From Bacteroidales bacterium (GTDB lineage Bacteria; Bacteroidota; Bacteroidia; Bacteroidales; Paludibacteraceae): a DNA stretch of 64,000 nt. A program made the translations under genes and the position numbers. Under the pieces are notes generated by a model. That model had not been told where the DNA came from and did no database searches. It saw only the letters and a list, made by a program, of their open reading frames with translations. Location: the NCBI GenBank assembly GCA_015061115.1, contig SUXE01000002.1, positions 225,944-289,943 on the forward strand, in the 5' to 3' direction. The first letter of the stretch is position 1, and every line of letters starts with the position of its first letter. Below, piece after piece: positions 36,237-45,840 of the stretch.

Positions 36237-36724
36237 ATCTTACAAAGTTTTACCGTTTTACCATCAACCTTCACAATATACACTCCCTGACGAAGGTTGC
36301 TAATATTGATCACCGAACCATTTTCAACAGATGTCTTCATCACACGCACTCCGCTGATAGAAAAAATCTCCACTGTCTGTCTGCCTTCAAATCCAGAGAT
36401 AAAAATTTCTGAAGACGCTGGGTTAGGATACAATGTGATAGACTGAGAATCTGATGAAAGATCATTAACAGCTGTTACATCCTTGACTAATAGTTTTGAG
36501 ATATTTCCCAAACTTAAGACTTTAGCCTCTGACTTATCATTTTCTTTAATCACAAGTGTCTTCTCTTCAAAAGACAACTCACCGCTCTCTTCAATCCTAT
36601 AGACGTGAGACTTTGAGTCAAACTCAACGACAGTCAGTTCCGTCTTCAAATCGGCAAAAGCACCCTGACAAAGAATAGCCGCCATGAAAGCTACAACTGC
36701 TCTTTTCATTTTATGCTTATTCAT
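36233..36724 (-). CDS. Short T9SS type A sorting-domain protein
   Basis: 163 residues. Signal peptide (GAFAD cut; ATG 36709 is an alternative start), a ~60-residue beta pre-domain, then a sorting domain from ~87: TLYPNPASSEIFISG, VEIFSISGVRVMKT, NLRQGVYIVKVDGKTVKL. It carries almost nothing besides the secretion signal. Coupling (ATGA) to the beta-helix gene suggests joint function at the surface. The sequence AATGATTAATCATT, a perfect palindrome, lies 25 bp upstream. Confidence 0.8.
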   Translation of the reverse strand: MNKHKMKRAVVAFMAAILCQGAFADLKTELTVVEFDSKSHVYRIEESGELSFEEKTLVIKENDKSEAKVLSLGNISKLLVKDVTAVNDLSSDSQSITLYPNPASSEIFISGFEGRQTVEIFSISGVRVMKTSVENGSVINISNLRQGVYIVKVDGKTVKLCKI

Positions 36725-37067
36725 ATATAAATGTGTTTTTATTTCATCAATGATTAATCATTATGCGACGAAAATACAAAAAATATAGGAATAAGTGCTA
36801 ACAAAATCGAAATTATTGAAATTTAGTCACAAAAGACAACAAATAATATATAATTCGTAATGCGTAATTCGTAATTGTTGGGATATACATCTCCGTACCG
36901 GCAATCCCTTGTGGTCAACAAAACTCAGGCATTAATTCTTAATAATTTTTAATTCTTAATTCTCAAAATCTCCCCATAAATCTATTATGCAACACATATT
37001 TCACCATATTTCCCATTTTATAACATTTTTTAAATTTTGAGATGATGTAAAAACCGAAGAGTTATCT
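36725..37067. other. Intergenic region with palindrome and repeat remnants
   Basis: Contains the perfect palindrome AATGATTAATCATT (36749-36762), possible operator or part of a leader. It also holds repeated AATTCGTAAT/AATTCTTAAT tracts and ATCCCTTGTGGTC (36905 onward), the inverse of a word in the element at 31385-31554. No gene seen. Confidence 0.4.
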
Positions 37068-37075
37068 TACATTTG
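37068..37075 (+). promoter_or_regulatory. -7 box for the Ser/Gly-rich protein
   Basis: TACATTTG, ~25 bp before ATG 37100. This excludes a TTG start at 37073. Confidence 0.5.
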
Positions 37076-37099
37076 CACAAACTAAAAATTTTGAAGGAT

Positions 37100-38485
37100 A
37101 TGAAAAGCATGCGTTTTATCGAGATTTTGTTCTCACTTTTGTTCCTTCTCTTTTCAGTCTCAGCCACAGCGCAGAGATCAAGAGGAGGCGGTAGCAGCAG
37201 TGGCAGTTCATCTAGCTACAGCGGTGGACGCTCATCATCAGGATCTAGCTACAGCGGTGGAAGTTCATCAAGTTCAAGCCACAGCAGTGGACGTTCCTAT
37301 TCTAGTGGAGGATCTTCAAATCATTCATTCAGCTCGCCATCTGCTGGTTCATCAAGATCATACAGCAGCACACCAAGCCGATCATACAACAGTTCGTCAA
37401 GTTCGACAGGTGTCCGCAGCCGTTCATACTCATCATCTCGTCCGACGTCTTCACGTTCGACAGTCCGCACAGCAGCTGCTCCATCAACACAGAAAGCAGC
37501 TTCTGCAACACGTTCACGCAACGAAGTTACGGCACGTCCAGTACGCACTACTGGTCCACGTGTACATGCGACATCTCGCAGACCAGAGGTTTCTCACGCA
37601 CATAACTCAGCCAGTGTTTCAAGAGTCGGTTCTTCAAGAATCGCCCGTACGACACACAGAAATGAGAACAGAAACCGCATAACAAAACGTCATGGGCATG
37701 TATACCATTCACACATAGGTTATCACTATCATCCATTCTACTATGGAAACTGCAGATACTATGTGCATTGCGGAAGATATTACCGCTGGGATCCATACTG
37801 GGGTTATGAGTGGGTGGCTTACCCTTACGGATGGTACTTCTCTACCCTTCCTTACCGTTGCTTCCCTGTGTACGTCGGCAATGTGACTTACTATTACGGC
37901 CAAGGCACATGGTTCGCACCTAAAAATGATGGATACGAAGTTGTCGAAACTCCAATCGCAGACGACGAGGCTCTAAATGTGGCTGAGTTGCCATACGAGT
38001 GTTCTGCTGTCGTAGTGAATGGAAAGACTTACTACGTGGGTGAAGGAACATGGTTTGTAGCAACAGACAATGGATACCAAGTTGTTGACGCTCCTACAGA
38101 AGGTGCTACTATAATTGAGGAATTACCAGAAGACAACAAGAAAATCGAAGTTGCCAATCAGGATTTCTTCTTCGCCGACAATAAATGGTATATGCCAGTA
38201 GAAGGTGGATACATGCTTATCGATGAGCCTGTTGCCATCCAGAAGGAAACAAAGGCAGAGGAAAAAGCAACAGCTACCGAGACAAAAGCTGACACTACTT
38301 CTACATCAAGTGAAGCCAGTGCCGTGCCTGCAACAAGAGGTATAGAGTCTGCTTCTAAGGTCGTTTTGCCTGCTGACGCTAAAGAGGTGGAAATCAGTGG
38401 AAAGAAATACTATTTCGCCAACAGCACATGGTACGACAAGACAGCAAATGGTGATTATGTCATCGTTGAGTCTCCTTTGAAGTAA
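37100..38485 (+). CDS. Secreted Ser/Gly/Arg-rich protein with DUF6515-like repeats
   Basis: 461 residues. Signal peptide (SATAQ). Residues ~25-170 are low-complexity Ser/Gly/Arg (RGGGSSSGSSSSYSGG). A His/Tyr-rich block follows (HVYHSHIGYHYHPFYYGNC), then about four repeats of ~55 residues built on YY-x-G-x-GTWF...GY.VV..P (TYYYGQGTWFAPKNDGYEVV, KTYYVGEGTWFVATDNGYQ, FFFADNKWYMPVEGGYMLI, KYYFANSTWYDKTANGDY). The repeats resemble DUF6515 domains. It is likely exported to the periplasm or envelope; role unknown. A Thr/Ala/Glu-rich linker separates repeats three and four. Strong terminator follows. Confidence 0.7.
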   Translation: MKSMRFIEILFSLLFLLFSVSATAQRSRGGGSSSGSSSSYSGGRSSSGSSYSGGSSSSSSHSSGRSYSSGGSSNHSFSSPSAGSSRSYSSTPSRSYNSSSSSTGVRSRSYSSSRPTSSRSTVRTAAAPSTQKAASATRSRNEVTARPVRTTGPRVHATSRRPEVSHAHNSASVSRVGSSRIARTTHRNENRNRITKRHGHVYHSHIGYHYHPFYYGNCRYYVHCGRYYRWDPYWGYEWVAYPYGWYFSTLPYRCFPVYVGNVTYYYGQGTWFAPKNDGYEVVETPIADDEALNVAELPYECSAVVVNGKTYYVGEGTWFVATDNGYQVVDAPTEGATIIEELPEDNKKIEVANQDFFFADNKWYMPVEGGYMLIDEPVAIQKETKAEEKATATETKADTTSTSSEASAVPATRGIESASKVVLPADAKEVEISGKKYYFANSTWYDKTANGDYVIVESPLK

Positions 38486-38504
38486 TTTATTCCTACAAAT
38501 AATC

Positions 38505-38540
38505 AAAGAAGGGGAATTACTAATTCCCCTTCTTTTTGCT
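38505..38540 (+). terminator. Terminator of the Ser/Gly-rich gene
   Basis: Perfect stem AAGAAGGGGAATT / AATTCCCCTTCTT with a 3-nt loop and T run. Confidence 0.9.
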
Positions 38541-38633
38541 TTTCAAAATTAGCGGCGACGTGAATGCGACACGTCTACAGATTTAGTCACTCAGCTATAT
38601 GCTGTGCACAACATTTTCAAAAACGGAACTATC

Positions 38634-41600
38634 ATGAGCAAGATGAAACTCATATTATCAATGATTTTAACTTTTCTTTCTTTGTCTATTATGGGAAACA
38701 ACAAAGCATCAAAATTCGACTACTCTTCTAAATGGAGTGAGATAGACAAACTTATGGACAAACCTTTGCTCAAAGATGCCCAAAAGAAAGTTGACGAGAT
38801 ACGTGCGACAGCAAAAAAGGAGAATGACGAACTGAACCTCCTGAAATGTGAGATCTATGATTTCGCAATCGATTTGGGATGCGAATATGACATATCCGCA
38901 GGAGAAAAATCAACAATCAACGACGAGGTAAGTGATTATAATTCCAACGTCTTGCCTATACATAGATTAAGAACCAAACCACGCATCACCAACCGTGAAG
39001 AGGGAGAGGATATCATAATCAACCACTACAAAAAGGCATCAGAACTGAAGGATGCTTTCAAATCACCAGTGGAGAAAGCCTGCTGTGAACTGTTCATGGC
39101 AAAGATGGTTAAGGATTTCATTGATGTGATGGGAAGATACCCAGGTGCGGTCTCAACTGTCAAAAATGAGTCCGGCAAACAGTTTACTGCTGAAGATTTC
39201 CGTGAGATGTCGTTTGAGAACCTACGTGATGTCGTACGCACCCACGTCGACAACGTCGTGAAAAACAAAGAGACTCTTCTATCCTCATCATCAGAGAAAT
39301 ACTACTCTCTGTTTGTCAAAAATGACGCAATCACAGATGAATACAAAGAGGTCCATCCATCTGTTTTTGATGCGATGCTCCCGTCGCTGATATCTTTTTA
39401 TTTCAACGACTTATCAGATATTGAATTTATCAGATCCATCTTTCTGCCGATTATCCGTGTGCCGAAAGAGCTTCTGAAAAAAGATTTTCTAAACTCAGTG
39501 TTCGCCGATGTGATAAACTATCACAACAGCAAAAAGGAATATTCCGCAGCTCTATCCGCAGAACTTTCCCGTCTGCAATCATTATCTATCCATTGGAGCA
39601 AAACGCAGAACAAGGAAAATCTAGAGGTTTTAGATGATCTCATCAAACAATACGACGGAAAGACTTCGTACATTGTAAACGCTGTTGTGAAAAAGCAGGA
39701 GATAATGTGTCTTGCTTTGGAGAGACTAAACTCAGGCTATAATTCGCCTGATGATCTGAAAGATATCGAATCATTTCCGACTCTGATCATAAATGAGGCA
39801 GAAAAATACAAAAAGGAATATCCTAAACACCCAGGAACAAAAGAGCTGGACAAGAATATCAATTGGCTCAAAAATGTGGAGGTCCACGGATCCGCTAAAA
39901 GAGCATGTTTCGGCAAAGGCAAAGATGTGGAGATCAATGTCAGCTATGCCAACACTGACTTGCTTTATGCAGAAATCTATCGTGTTGAGATGACTCCTAT
40001 AGAAATAGAAAAGAACAAAGACAGAGAAGAATCGGTAAAAACAAAACTTATAGCAAAGAAAGAATTCAAACTATCTCCGTCTAACTACATATTCAAGAAA
40101 GATACCGTCATAAATATCGGCAACGACCTTGACTACGGAAAATATTTGATTTATTTCAGCAACAAGAAAAACGAGATCAACAAAGACAACTATATAACAA
40201 TCAATATATCTGACCTTTCTTTATTTGACGTCACTACTGTAGGAGACAAGAGGGCTATATTCGTGGTGGACGGAGAGACTGGACATCCTGCAAAAGGAGC
40301 GGCTGTCGAAAGATACCTTGTCCACGACTACGAATATAATCTGAAAGAGACTCAGAAATCATCCGCAGACGGCAAAGTGACATTCACTCTGTCTGACAAT
40401 CACAATCATGAGATCCACGCGCAAAAAGGCGAGGATATATACACACAATGGATGAGTATTTATAAAAATGATTCTGTAGTAGAAAAAGAGAACCACTCAA
40501 TGTCAGTATTGACAGACAGAAACATTTACCGTCCGGGCCAAACAATAGAAGGCAAAGTAGTGTTGACATATCTAAGCAAAAATGAAGAGCACGTAGTTGA
40601 AAACAAAAAGATCAAACTGATTTTCAAAGACGCGAATTACGAAAAAATCGAAGAAAAAGAGGTCATCACAAACGGATTCGGTTCGGCAGCATTCAAATTC
40701 AACATTCCTACAGACCGACTGAACGGAAGTTTCTGTATCAATGCACTCTGTAAAGACGACAAAAACAATAGAATATACGAAACCCATCGAATAACCGTTG
40801 AGTCGTACAAATTGCCAGTGGCAGAAGCCAAGATCAAGGTGAGAGACGGAAGTTCGATAATGTATGGCAGCAAACTTGAATTTGAAGGCGAAATCAAAAC
40901 ATTCTCAGGAGAAGCAGTCGGTGGAGCGACAGTCAAATACCGCATTGAAAATGTGAAAACTGGTTATTCAGACACAAGAAAAGTATTGTTTTCTGGAGAA
41001 GCCAAATGTGGAGACGACGGCAAGTTCACAATTGTGACAGATTCCGCCATCACAAAAGATGTCACAAAAGCAGTTGAAATCACCGTCGACGCTGTTTTGC
41101 CAAGTGGAGAGACTGTGTCAGCAAAACATCACGTGGATTTAGCAGAGCTATCTGTGAAAGGAGTCTTATGTAATTTCATCAACTATAATATAGAAAAGCA
41201 TTCACCACTAGCGTTCTGTTTCGACATTCTAAACGCTGCGAAATACAACAGTGATGCAGAAGTGATGCTCACCATCACCACGAAAGGAGACAAAGACAAA
41301 AATATTTCAAGCCAGACTTTGATTTCCAAGAAGATCAAAGGCAAAGGATCTATGACAGAGGAGTCTATGGATCTGTCATCACTTGCCCCAGCATCCTACG
41401 AGCTACATCTGGAAACATTGTCGGGAGAGGTGATCGACTGGCAAGAATTCTTATTATACGACAAGACATCGTCGAAATTGCCAGAAGGATTTGAATCAAA
41501 ACTTTGGATTCCATGTCTTGACGGAAGAAGCCTAGAGTGTTCAAAAGAAAAAGACGCTGAGATTCTGATCGGATCCTCTGAAAAAGACGCTGCTGTATTA

Positions 41601-44600
41601 GCTATTGTCAGAAGTGAAGATGGAAAACTCCTGCATGACGAATGGATTAAGATCAATAATGAGCAGAAGATCTACAAAGTGCCATTCAACAAATACTTCG
41701 CCAACAGCAATCTGAACATGGTGTCTGTGGAATTCGTCACTGTCAGACAACATGAACTAATAAAAGAGCACAGCAATGTGAACATAGAAAGGAAAGTGAC
41801 GAAAGAGGAACAAAAGATCGAGATTTTAGAGATTGTCCGCAATATCGTGCCAGGTGAAAAACAGAAAGTGAAGATGAGAGTCAAACCGACAAACAGCAAC
41901 TATGAAGTAGCAGCAGTCATGGTAGACGCAAGTCTGCGAGGCATGTTGCCATCATGGAGCACGCTAAACCACTACTCTATCTATTATCCAGAATACAAAA
42001 CCGAATCACGCTACAACTACTTGCGTCCTTTCGGCATTCGCAAAGGCGTTCATATGGGTTCATACCAAGGATTGCCAAGCATCAAATTTTTATGGGACAA
42101 CATCAATATGCCAAATGTCAACTTCTTGTATGCATATACAAATGCCGTCCTCCCTATGGCAACAAATGGTGCTGTTGCTAGGGTAAAAGCATCACCAAAA
42201 ATGCTGAGAAGTATGGACATGGCGGATAACGCAATAGAAGAGAGTGCAATAAAAGTATCCGACTCAGTTGAAAATGAAGCAATTGGTCTTGACGAAGCTG
42301 ATGATACCACCAAAGACAAATTCGCAGATGTAAGAGTCCGCAATAATTTTGTGGAGACGGCATTCTTCTATCCTCAGTTGGAGACGAAAGCAGATGGCAG
42401 TGTGGAGTTTGAATACACAGCACCAGATGCGTTGACTTCGTGGAAAATGATACTGTTCGCACACGACAAAAAAGTCAACAGTTGTATCACAAGCGACGAA
42501 TTGCAGACAAAGATGCCATTCGCAATCAAAGCAAGTCTGCCAAGATTCGTCAGAAAAGGAGACAAGTGCACATTCGCCACTACCATCACAAACAATGAAA
42601 AGGAGGAGACTAATCATGGAATGAAAACATCATGGACAAAACTGATGGAAGGAGAGGTCTCGATAATCATCAAAGACGTCGCCACAGAGAAAGTTCTTTT
42701 GCATCAGACCCGCCCATTCCAAGTCGCAGGACAGACATCCAAAGTTGAAGAGTGGAGCTTTGATGTGCCAGCAGGAGTAGCGGCGATAGAAGTCAAGATG
42801 GTAGGCAAAAGCGGAACATTCTCCGACGGTGAGGTGCACCAGTTGCCAGTGTTGGCAGACGGCACACACGTTGTGAAGAGCAAATCAGTGCATGTGAGAG
42901 GCGGAGAAAAGAAAGATTTCTCAATTCCATACAATGAGAAAGAGATGAAAGATGCCGAACTCACTGTGGAATATACAGACAACGCTGTATGGCAGGCTCT
43001 CATGGCTTTGCCATCAGTGAAAGATGCCAAATATGATTGTGCGACGGAATTGATCACAACCATTTATGTCAACCAGATGGCACAACGCATAGCCAACAGT
43101 TATCCGGAGATACCGAGTGTGGTGGAGGAATGGAAAAAAGAAGGCATCCACGCAACGTCGCCACTTGAACAAAACCAGGAGCTGAAAAACGTGTTGATGC
43201 AGCAGACTCCTTGGATGTGTGAGGCTAAAGACGAAAGTGAGCAGAGAGCAAAGATTGTGGAACTTTACGACAAAGACAGAATTGCCAAAGCCAACAATGA
43301 TGCGATCAGCAAACTGCAGAAGTTGCAGAACACAGACGGAGGATTCGCATGGTTCCCAGGGTTCAAGCCAAGCGAATATGTGACAGTTTATGTAGCCAAA
43401 TATTTGGTGGATATGCGTGAATACGGAGTATTGCCAAAGAAGTGCGAGAAGATGCTGAAAGATGCGGTGAAATACATCGACAAAGCATTAGCGGAAGCAT
43501 ATAAGAATGAGATCGAGAAAAAATGGAACGCAGACAGAGAATGGATATTTGACATATTCAAGATGAGGATATCATACGACAAGAATCTCGACAACAACAC
43601 CAAAAAGATTCTCGATTACTACGTCGGCAAGGCCCATAAAGAGATCAAAGAGATGACACTCTACGGAAAAGCTTCATTCGCTATCGTCCTGAATATGAAG
43701 GGCGACGTGAAAGAAGCCAAATCAATAGTGGAATCATTACGTCAGAGCGCTACTGAGACAGAGGAGCTCGGCATGTACTGGAAAGAGAACCAAAACAGCT
43801 GGGGACGCTACGGAAACTCCATCAGCACCCACGCAATGTTGACAAAAGCATTCCAAAAGACAGGATGTGATGCCAAAGAGTTGGCAGACCTACGTTTCCA
43901 TCTCATCACAAAGAAAGAGACGACACAGTGGAGCAACACACAAGGTACACTAGCCGCCATCGACGCACTCGTAGGTGACGGAAAAGCGACGTCTGATTTG
44001 AGAAAGAGCGGAAACCGTACCGTCGCAACGATAAAGATCGGGGGCAAGCTGATCGACGAGAAGCGATTGTCAGGCGACGGATATGTGAAGATCAATTACG
44101 GCAAAGAAAAATTCACTCCTGAATTGTGCAACAACATCCATATCGAACAGCCAGCCGGGCAAGAAGGTATCGGCGGAATCTACGTCGCTTACGACGCCCC
44201 ATATTCCGAGATAACAAGCGGAAAGAGTGGCATAGAAGTGAAAAAGAAGATGTATAAAGTGGTGATCGCCAACGACGGAGACGACAATAAAGAGATGCTC
44301 CAGGAGATCAAAGATGGAGAAAAACTGAAGAAGGGAGACAAAGTGAAGATCGTGATGACATTGAGAAGCGACAGAGACATCGACTTTGTACAGGTACTTG
44401 ATCTGCGTGCCGCATGTCTTGAGCCTGCCAGAAAGCGTCCTGGTATGGAATGGGCCGACGGAAGATTCTACTACCAGAGCATCACAGACAGCGAATACAG
44501 CATGTTCTTCGACCACATCAGCAAAGGCACACGAGTGTTTGAATACACATTGCATGTGACACAGAGCGGAGAATACACACAAGGCATAACAAAAGTGATT

Positions 44601-44660
44601 CCACACTACTGTCCAGCATTCAGTGCTAATTCTGAGGGAGGAAAAATAGTAGTGGAATAA
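38634..44660 (+). CDS. Alpha-2-macroglobulin family protein, thioester motif degenerate
   Basis: ~2008 residues from ATG 38634 (GTG 38604 is possible). Signal peptide with hydrophobic core ILSMILTFLSLSIMG. Macroglobulin (MG) domains include DRNIYRPGQTIEGKVVLTY (MG3-like). The central A2M domain reads VRVRNNFVETAFFYPQLETK and then WKMILFAHDKK. An alpha-helical thioester-domain equivalent follows (NTDGGFAWFPGFKPSEYVT), and then a C-terminal receptor-binding-like region (ACLEPARKRPGMEW, GEYTQGITKVIP). Where thioester-type members have CxEQ, this protein has Cys-Ala-Thr-Glu near residue 1469, so the thioester is probably not formed. Such proteins trap proteases in the periplasm or at the surface. 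Two serpin genes lie 8-10 kb downstream. Confidence 0.9.
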   Translation: MSKMKLILSMILTFLSLSIMGNNKASKFDYSSKWSEIDKLMDKPLLKDAQKKVDEIRATAKKENDELNLLKCEIYDFAIDLGCEYDISAGEKSTINDEVSDYNSNVLPIHRLRTKPRITNREEGEDIIINHYKKASELKDAFKSPVEKACCELFMAKMVKDFIDVMGRYPGAVSTVKNESGKQFTAEDFREMSFENLRDVVRTHVDNVVKNKETLLSSSSEKYYSLFVKNDAITDEYKEVHPSVFDAMLPSLISFYFNDLSDIEFIRSIFLPIIRVPKELLKKDFLNSVFADVINYHNSKKEYSAALSAELSRLQSLSIHWSKTQNKENLEVLDDLIKQYDGKTSYIVNAVVKKQEIMCLALERLNSGYNSPDDLKDIESFPTLIINEAEKYKKEYPKHPGTKELDKNINWLKNVEVHGSAKRACFGKGKDVEINVSYANTDLLYAEIYRVEMTPIEIEKNKDREESVKTKLIAKKEFKLSPSNYIFKKDTVINIGNDLDYGKYLIYFSNKKNEINKDNYITINISDLSLFDVTTVGDKRAIFVVDGETGHPAKGAAVERYLVHDYEYNLKETQKSSADGKVTFTLSDNHNHEIHAQKGEDIYTQWMSIYKNDSVVEKENHSMSVLTDRNIYRPGQTIEGKVVLTYLSKNEEHVVENKKIKLIFKDANYEKIEEKEVITNGFGSAAFKFNIPTDRLNGSFCINALCKDDKNNRIYETHRITVESYKLPVAEAKIKVRDGSSIMYGSKLEFEGEIKTFSGEAVGGATVKYRIENVKTGYSDTRKVLFSGEAKCGDDGKFTIVTDSAITKDVTKAVEITVDAVLPSGETVSAKHHVDLAELSVKGVLCNFINYNIEKHSPLAFCFDILNAAKYNSDAEVMLTITTKGDKDKNISSQTLISKKIKGKGSMTEESMDLSSLAPASYELHLETLSGEVIDWQEFLLYDKTSSKLPEGFESKLWIPCLDGRSLECSKEKDAEILIGSSEKDAAVLAIVRSEDGKLLHDEWIKINNEQKIYKVPFNKYFANSNLNMVSVEFVTVRQHELIKEHSNVNIERKVTKEEQKIEILEIVRNIVPGEKQKVKMRVKPTNSNYEVAAVMVDASLRGMLPSWSTLNHYSIYYPEYKTESRYNYLRPFGIRKGVHMGSYQGLPSIKFLWDNINMPNVNFLYAYTNAVLPMATNGAVARVKASPKMLRSMDMADNAIEESAIKVSDSVENEAIGLDEADDTTKDKFADVRVRNNFVETAFFYPQLETKADGSVEFEYTAPDALTSWKMILFAHDKKVNSCITSDELQTKMPFAIKASLPRFVRKGDKCTFATTITNNEKEETNHGMKTSWTKLMEGEVSIIIKDVATEKVLLHQTRPFQVAGQTSKVEEWSFDVPAGVAAIEVKMVGKSGTFSDGEVHQLPVLADGTHVVKSKSVHVRGGEKKDFSIPYNEKEMKDAELTVEYTDNAVWQALMALPSVKDAKYDCATELITTIYVNQMAQRIANSYPEIPSVVEEWKKEGIHATSPLEQNQELKNVLMQQTPWMCEAKDESEQRAKIVELYDKDRIAKANNDAISKLQKLQNTDGGFAWFPGFKPSEYVTVYVAKYLVDMREYGVLPKKCEKMLKDAVKYIDKALAEAYKNEIEKKWNADREWIFDIFKMRISYDKNLDNNTKKILDYYVGKAHKEIKEMTLYGKASFAIVLNMKGDVKEAKSIVESLRQSATETEELGMYWKENQNSWGRYGNSISTHAMLTKAFQKTGCDAKELADLRFHLITKKETTQWSNTQGTLAAIDALVGDGKATSDLRKSGNRTVATIKIGGKLIDEKRLSGDGYVKINYGKEKFTPELCNNIHIEQPAGQEGIGGIYVAYDAPYSEITSGKSGIEVKKKMYKVVIANDGDDNKEMLQEIKDGEKLKKGDKVKIVMTLRSDRDIDFVQVLDLRAACLEPARKRPGMEWADGRFYYQSITDSEYSMFFDHISKGTRVFEYTLHVTQSGEYTQGITKVIPHYCPAFSANSEGGKIVVE

Positions 44661-44710
44661 ATAAAATGCTAAATTAAAAATGCTAAATGCTAAATGAAAT
44701 GCTGAGGATT

Positions 44711-44897
44711 GTTAAGGACGGAACGTCCTAACCCCTTTCCACATGCGAGCCGTAGGCATGCACATAAAATTTATAAAACCACAGAGGAACAAAGTTCACA
44801 GAGAAAAGCTAAGCCTTTTCTGACGAACTCACATTAAATTATATATGCTCGCCTACGGCTCGCATCGGTGGAGAGGTTAGGGTGTTCCGCCCTTAAT
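44711..44897. repeat. Long imperfect inverted repeat (dispersed intergenic element)
   Basis: Arms of ~50 bp: ATGCGAGCCGTAGGC (44743-44757) pairs with GCCTACGGCTCGCAT (44851-44865). The outer parts (TTAAGGACGGAAC...CCTAACC and GGTTAGG...GTTCCGCCCTTAA) also pair. The centre holds ACCACAGAGGAACAAAGTTC followed by ACAGAGAAAA, related to 33268-33300. No coding potential. Confidence 0.65.
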
Positions 44898-44990
44898 AAA
44901 CCTCATACTATTATAGCCAATACTTTATTAATTTAAACAGCCTCCAATTTATTTCGCATTCCGCATTTATAATTTCTAATTTAAATTTAC

Positions 44991-44998
44991 TATCTTTG
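44991..44998 (+). promoter_or_regulatory. -7 box of the LysE-like gene
   Basis: TATCTTTG only 5 bp before the ATG, suggesting a leaderless or near-leaderless transcript. Confidence 0.55.
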
Positions 44999-45003
44999 CA
45001 ATT

Positions 45004-45639
45004 ATGTTGTACACACTAATAAAAGGCATGTTGATCGGCGTTGTAGTATCGGCCCCAGTCGGACCGATAGGCGTTTTATGTCTTCAGCGTACACTTAACA
45101 GAGGGAAAGCCCACGGATTTGCCACAGGATTCGGAGCGATGCTGTCGGATATGATCTACGCATTGATAGCCGGATTCAGTATGTCGATGGTGATTGGGTT
45201 CATTGAAGACCACAAATTCGCACTCGAAATCATCGGCAGCATCGTAGTGTTCTGTTTTGGATTACACACATATAGAGACAATCCCGTCGCCAAACTGAAA
45301 AACATGGAGACGAAGAAAGGCAGTGTGATACAGGATTTTCTATCGTCGTTCGGACTTACGATCACAAATCCATTAGTGGTGTTCCTGTTTATCGGAGTAT
45401 TCTCAAGATTCTCATTCCTCACTAGCGACGTGGATATGGTACAGAATGTGCTTAGCATTGCATCCATATTGGCCGGAGCGTTGGCATGGTGGCTGTTAAT
45501 TGTAAATATAGCGGACATTTTCCGCAGCCGATTCAATCTGCGTGGACTTGTGATTTTGAACAAGTTGACAGGATCTATACTTATGATACTTTCTGCCTGC
45601 ACACTTATTTATACAATTATTTCACAAATTGTCTTATAA
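45004..45639 (+). CDS. LysE/RhtB family exporter
   Basis: 211 residues with about six transmembrane helices. The opening LIKGMLIGVVVSAPVGPIGVLCLQRTL matches the LysE family (short form: VSAPVGPIGVLCLQRTL), and ITNPLVVFLFIGVF is the second conserved site. These inner-membrane proteins export amino acids or related metabolites; substrate is unknown. The conserved N terminus supports ATG 45004 although the -7 box is almost adjacent. Confidence 0.88.
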   Translation: MLYTLIKGMLIGVVVSAPVGPIGVLCLQRTLNRGKAHGFATGFGAMLSDMIYALIAGFSMSMVIGFIEDHKFALEIIGSIVVFCFGLHTYRDNPVAKLKNMETKKGSVIQDFLSSFGLTITNPLVVFLFIGVFSRFSFLTSDVDMVQNVLSIASILAGALAWWLLIVNIADIFRSRFNLRGLVILNKLTGSILMILSACTLIYTIISQIVL

Positions 45640-45640
45640 T

Positions 45641-45672
45641 TTTGGATGCAAACATAGCAAATACTATCTTTG
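45641..45672 (+). promoter_or_regulatory. Bacteroidetes-type promoter
   Basis: TTTG at 45641-45644, 20 bases, TATCTTTG at 45665-45672. It drives the T9SS gene at 45841 with a ~160-nt leader. Confidence 0.7.
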
Positions 45673-45840
45673 CCAAAAATATCGCCCATTAAACATTGAC
45701 TACCTTGAGTTTGAAATACAGAGTTATCAAAGTGATTCTTTGAGACATATTATGAAATTTGATGAGAAAAAGAAAATCTTTCATAGTGGGTTAGTGGAGA
45801 AATGGGAAAATCTATAAAAAAACTAGAAAAAAAATGACAT

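Noticed and set aside
37200..37682. His/Val-rich overlapping ORF
   Set aside because: Alternate frame of the Ser/Gly/Arg low-complexity region.
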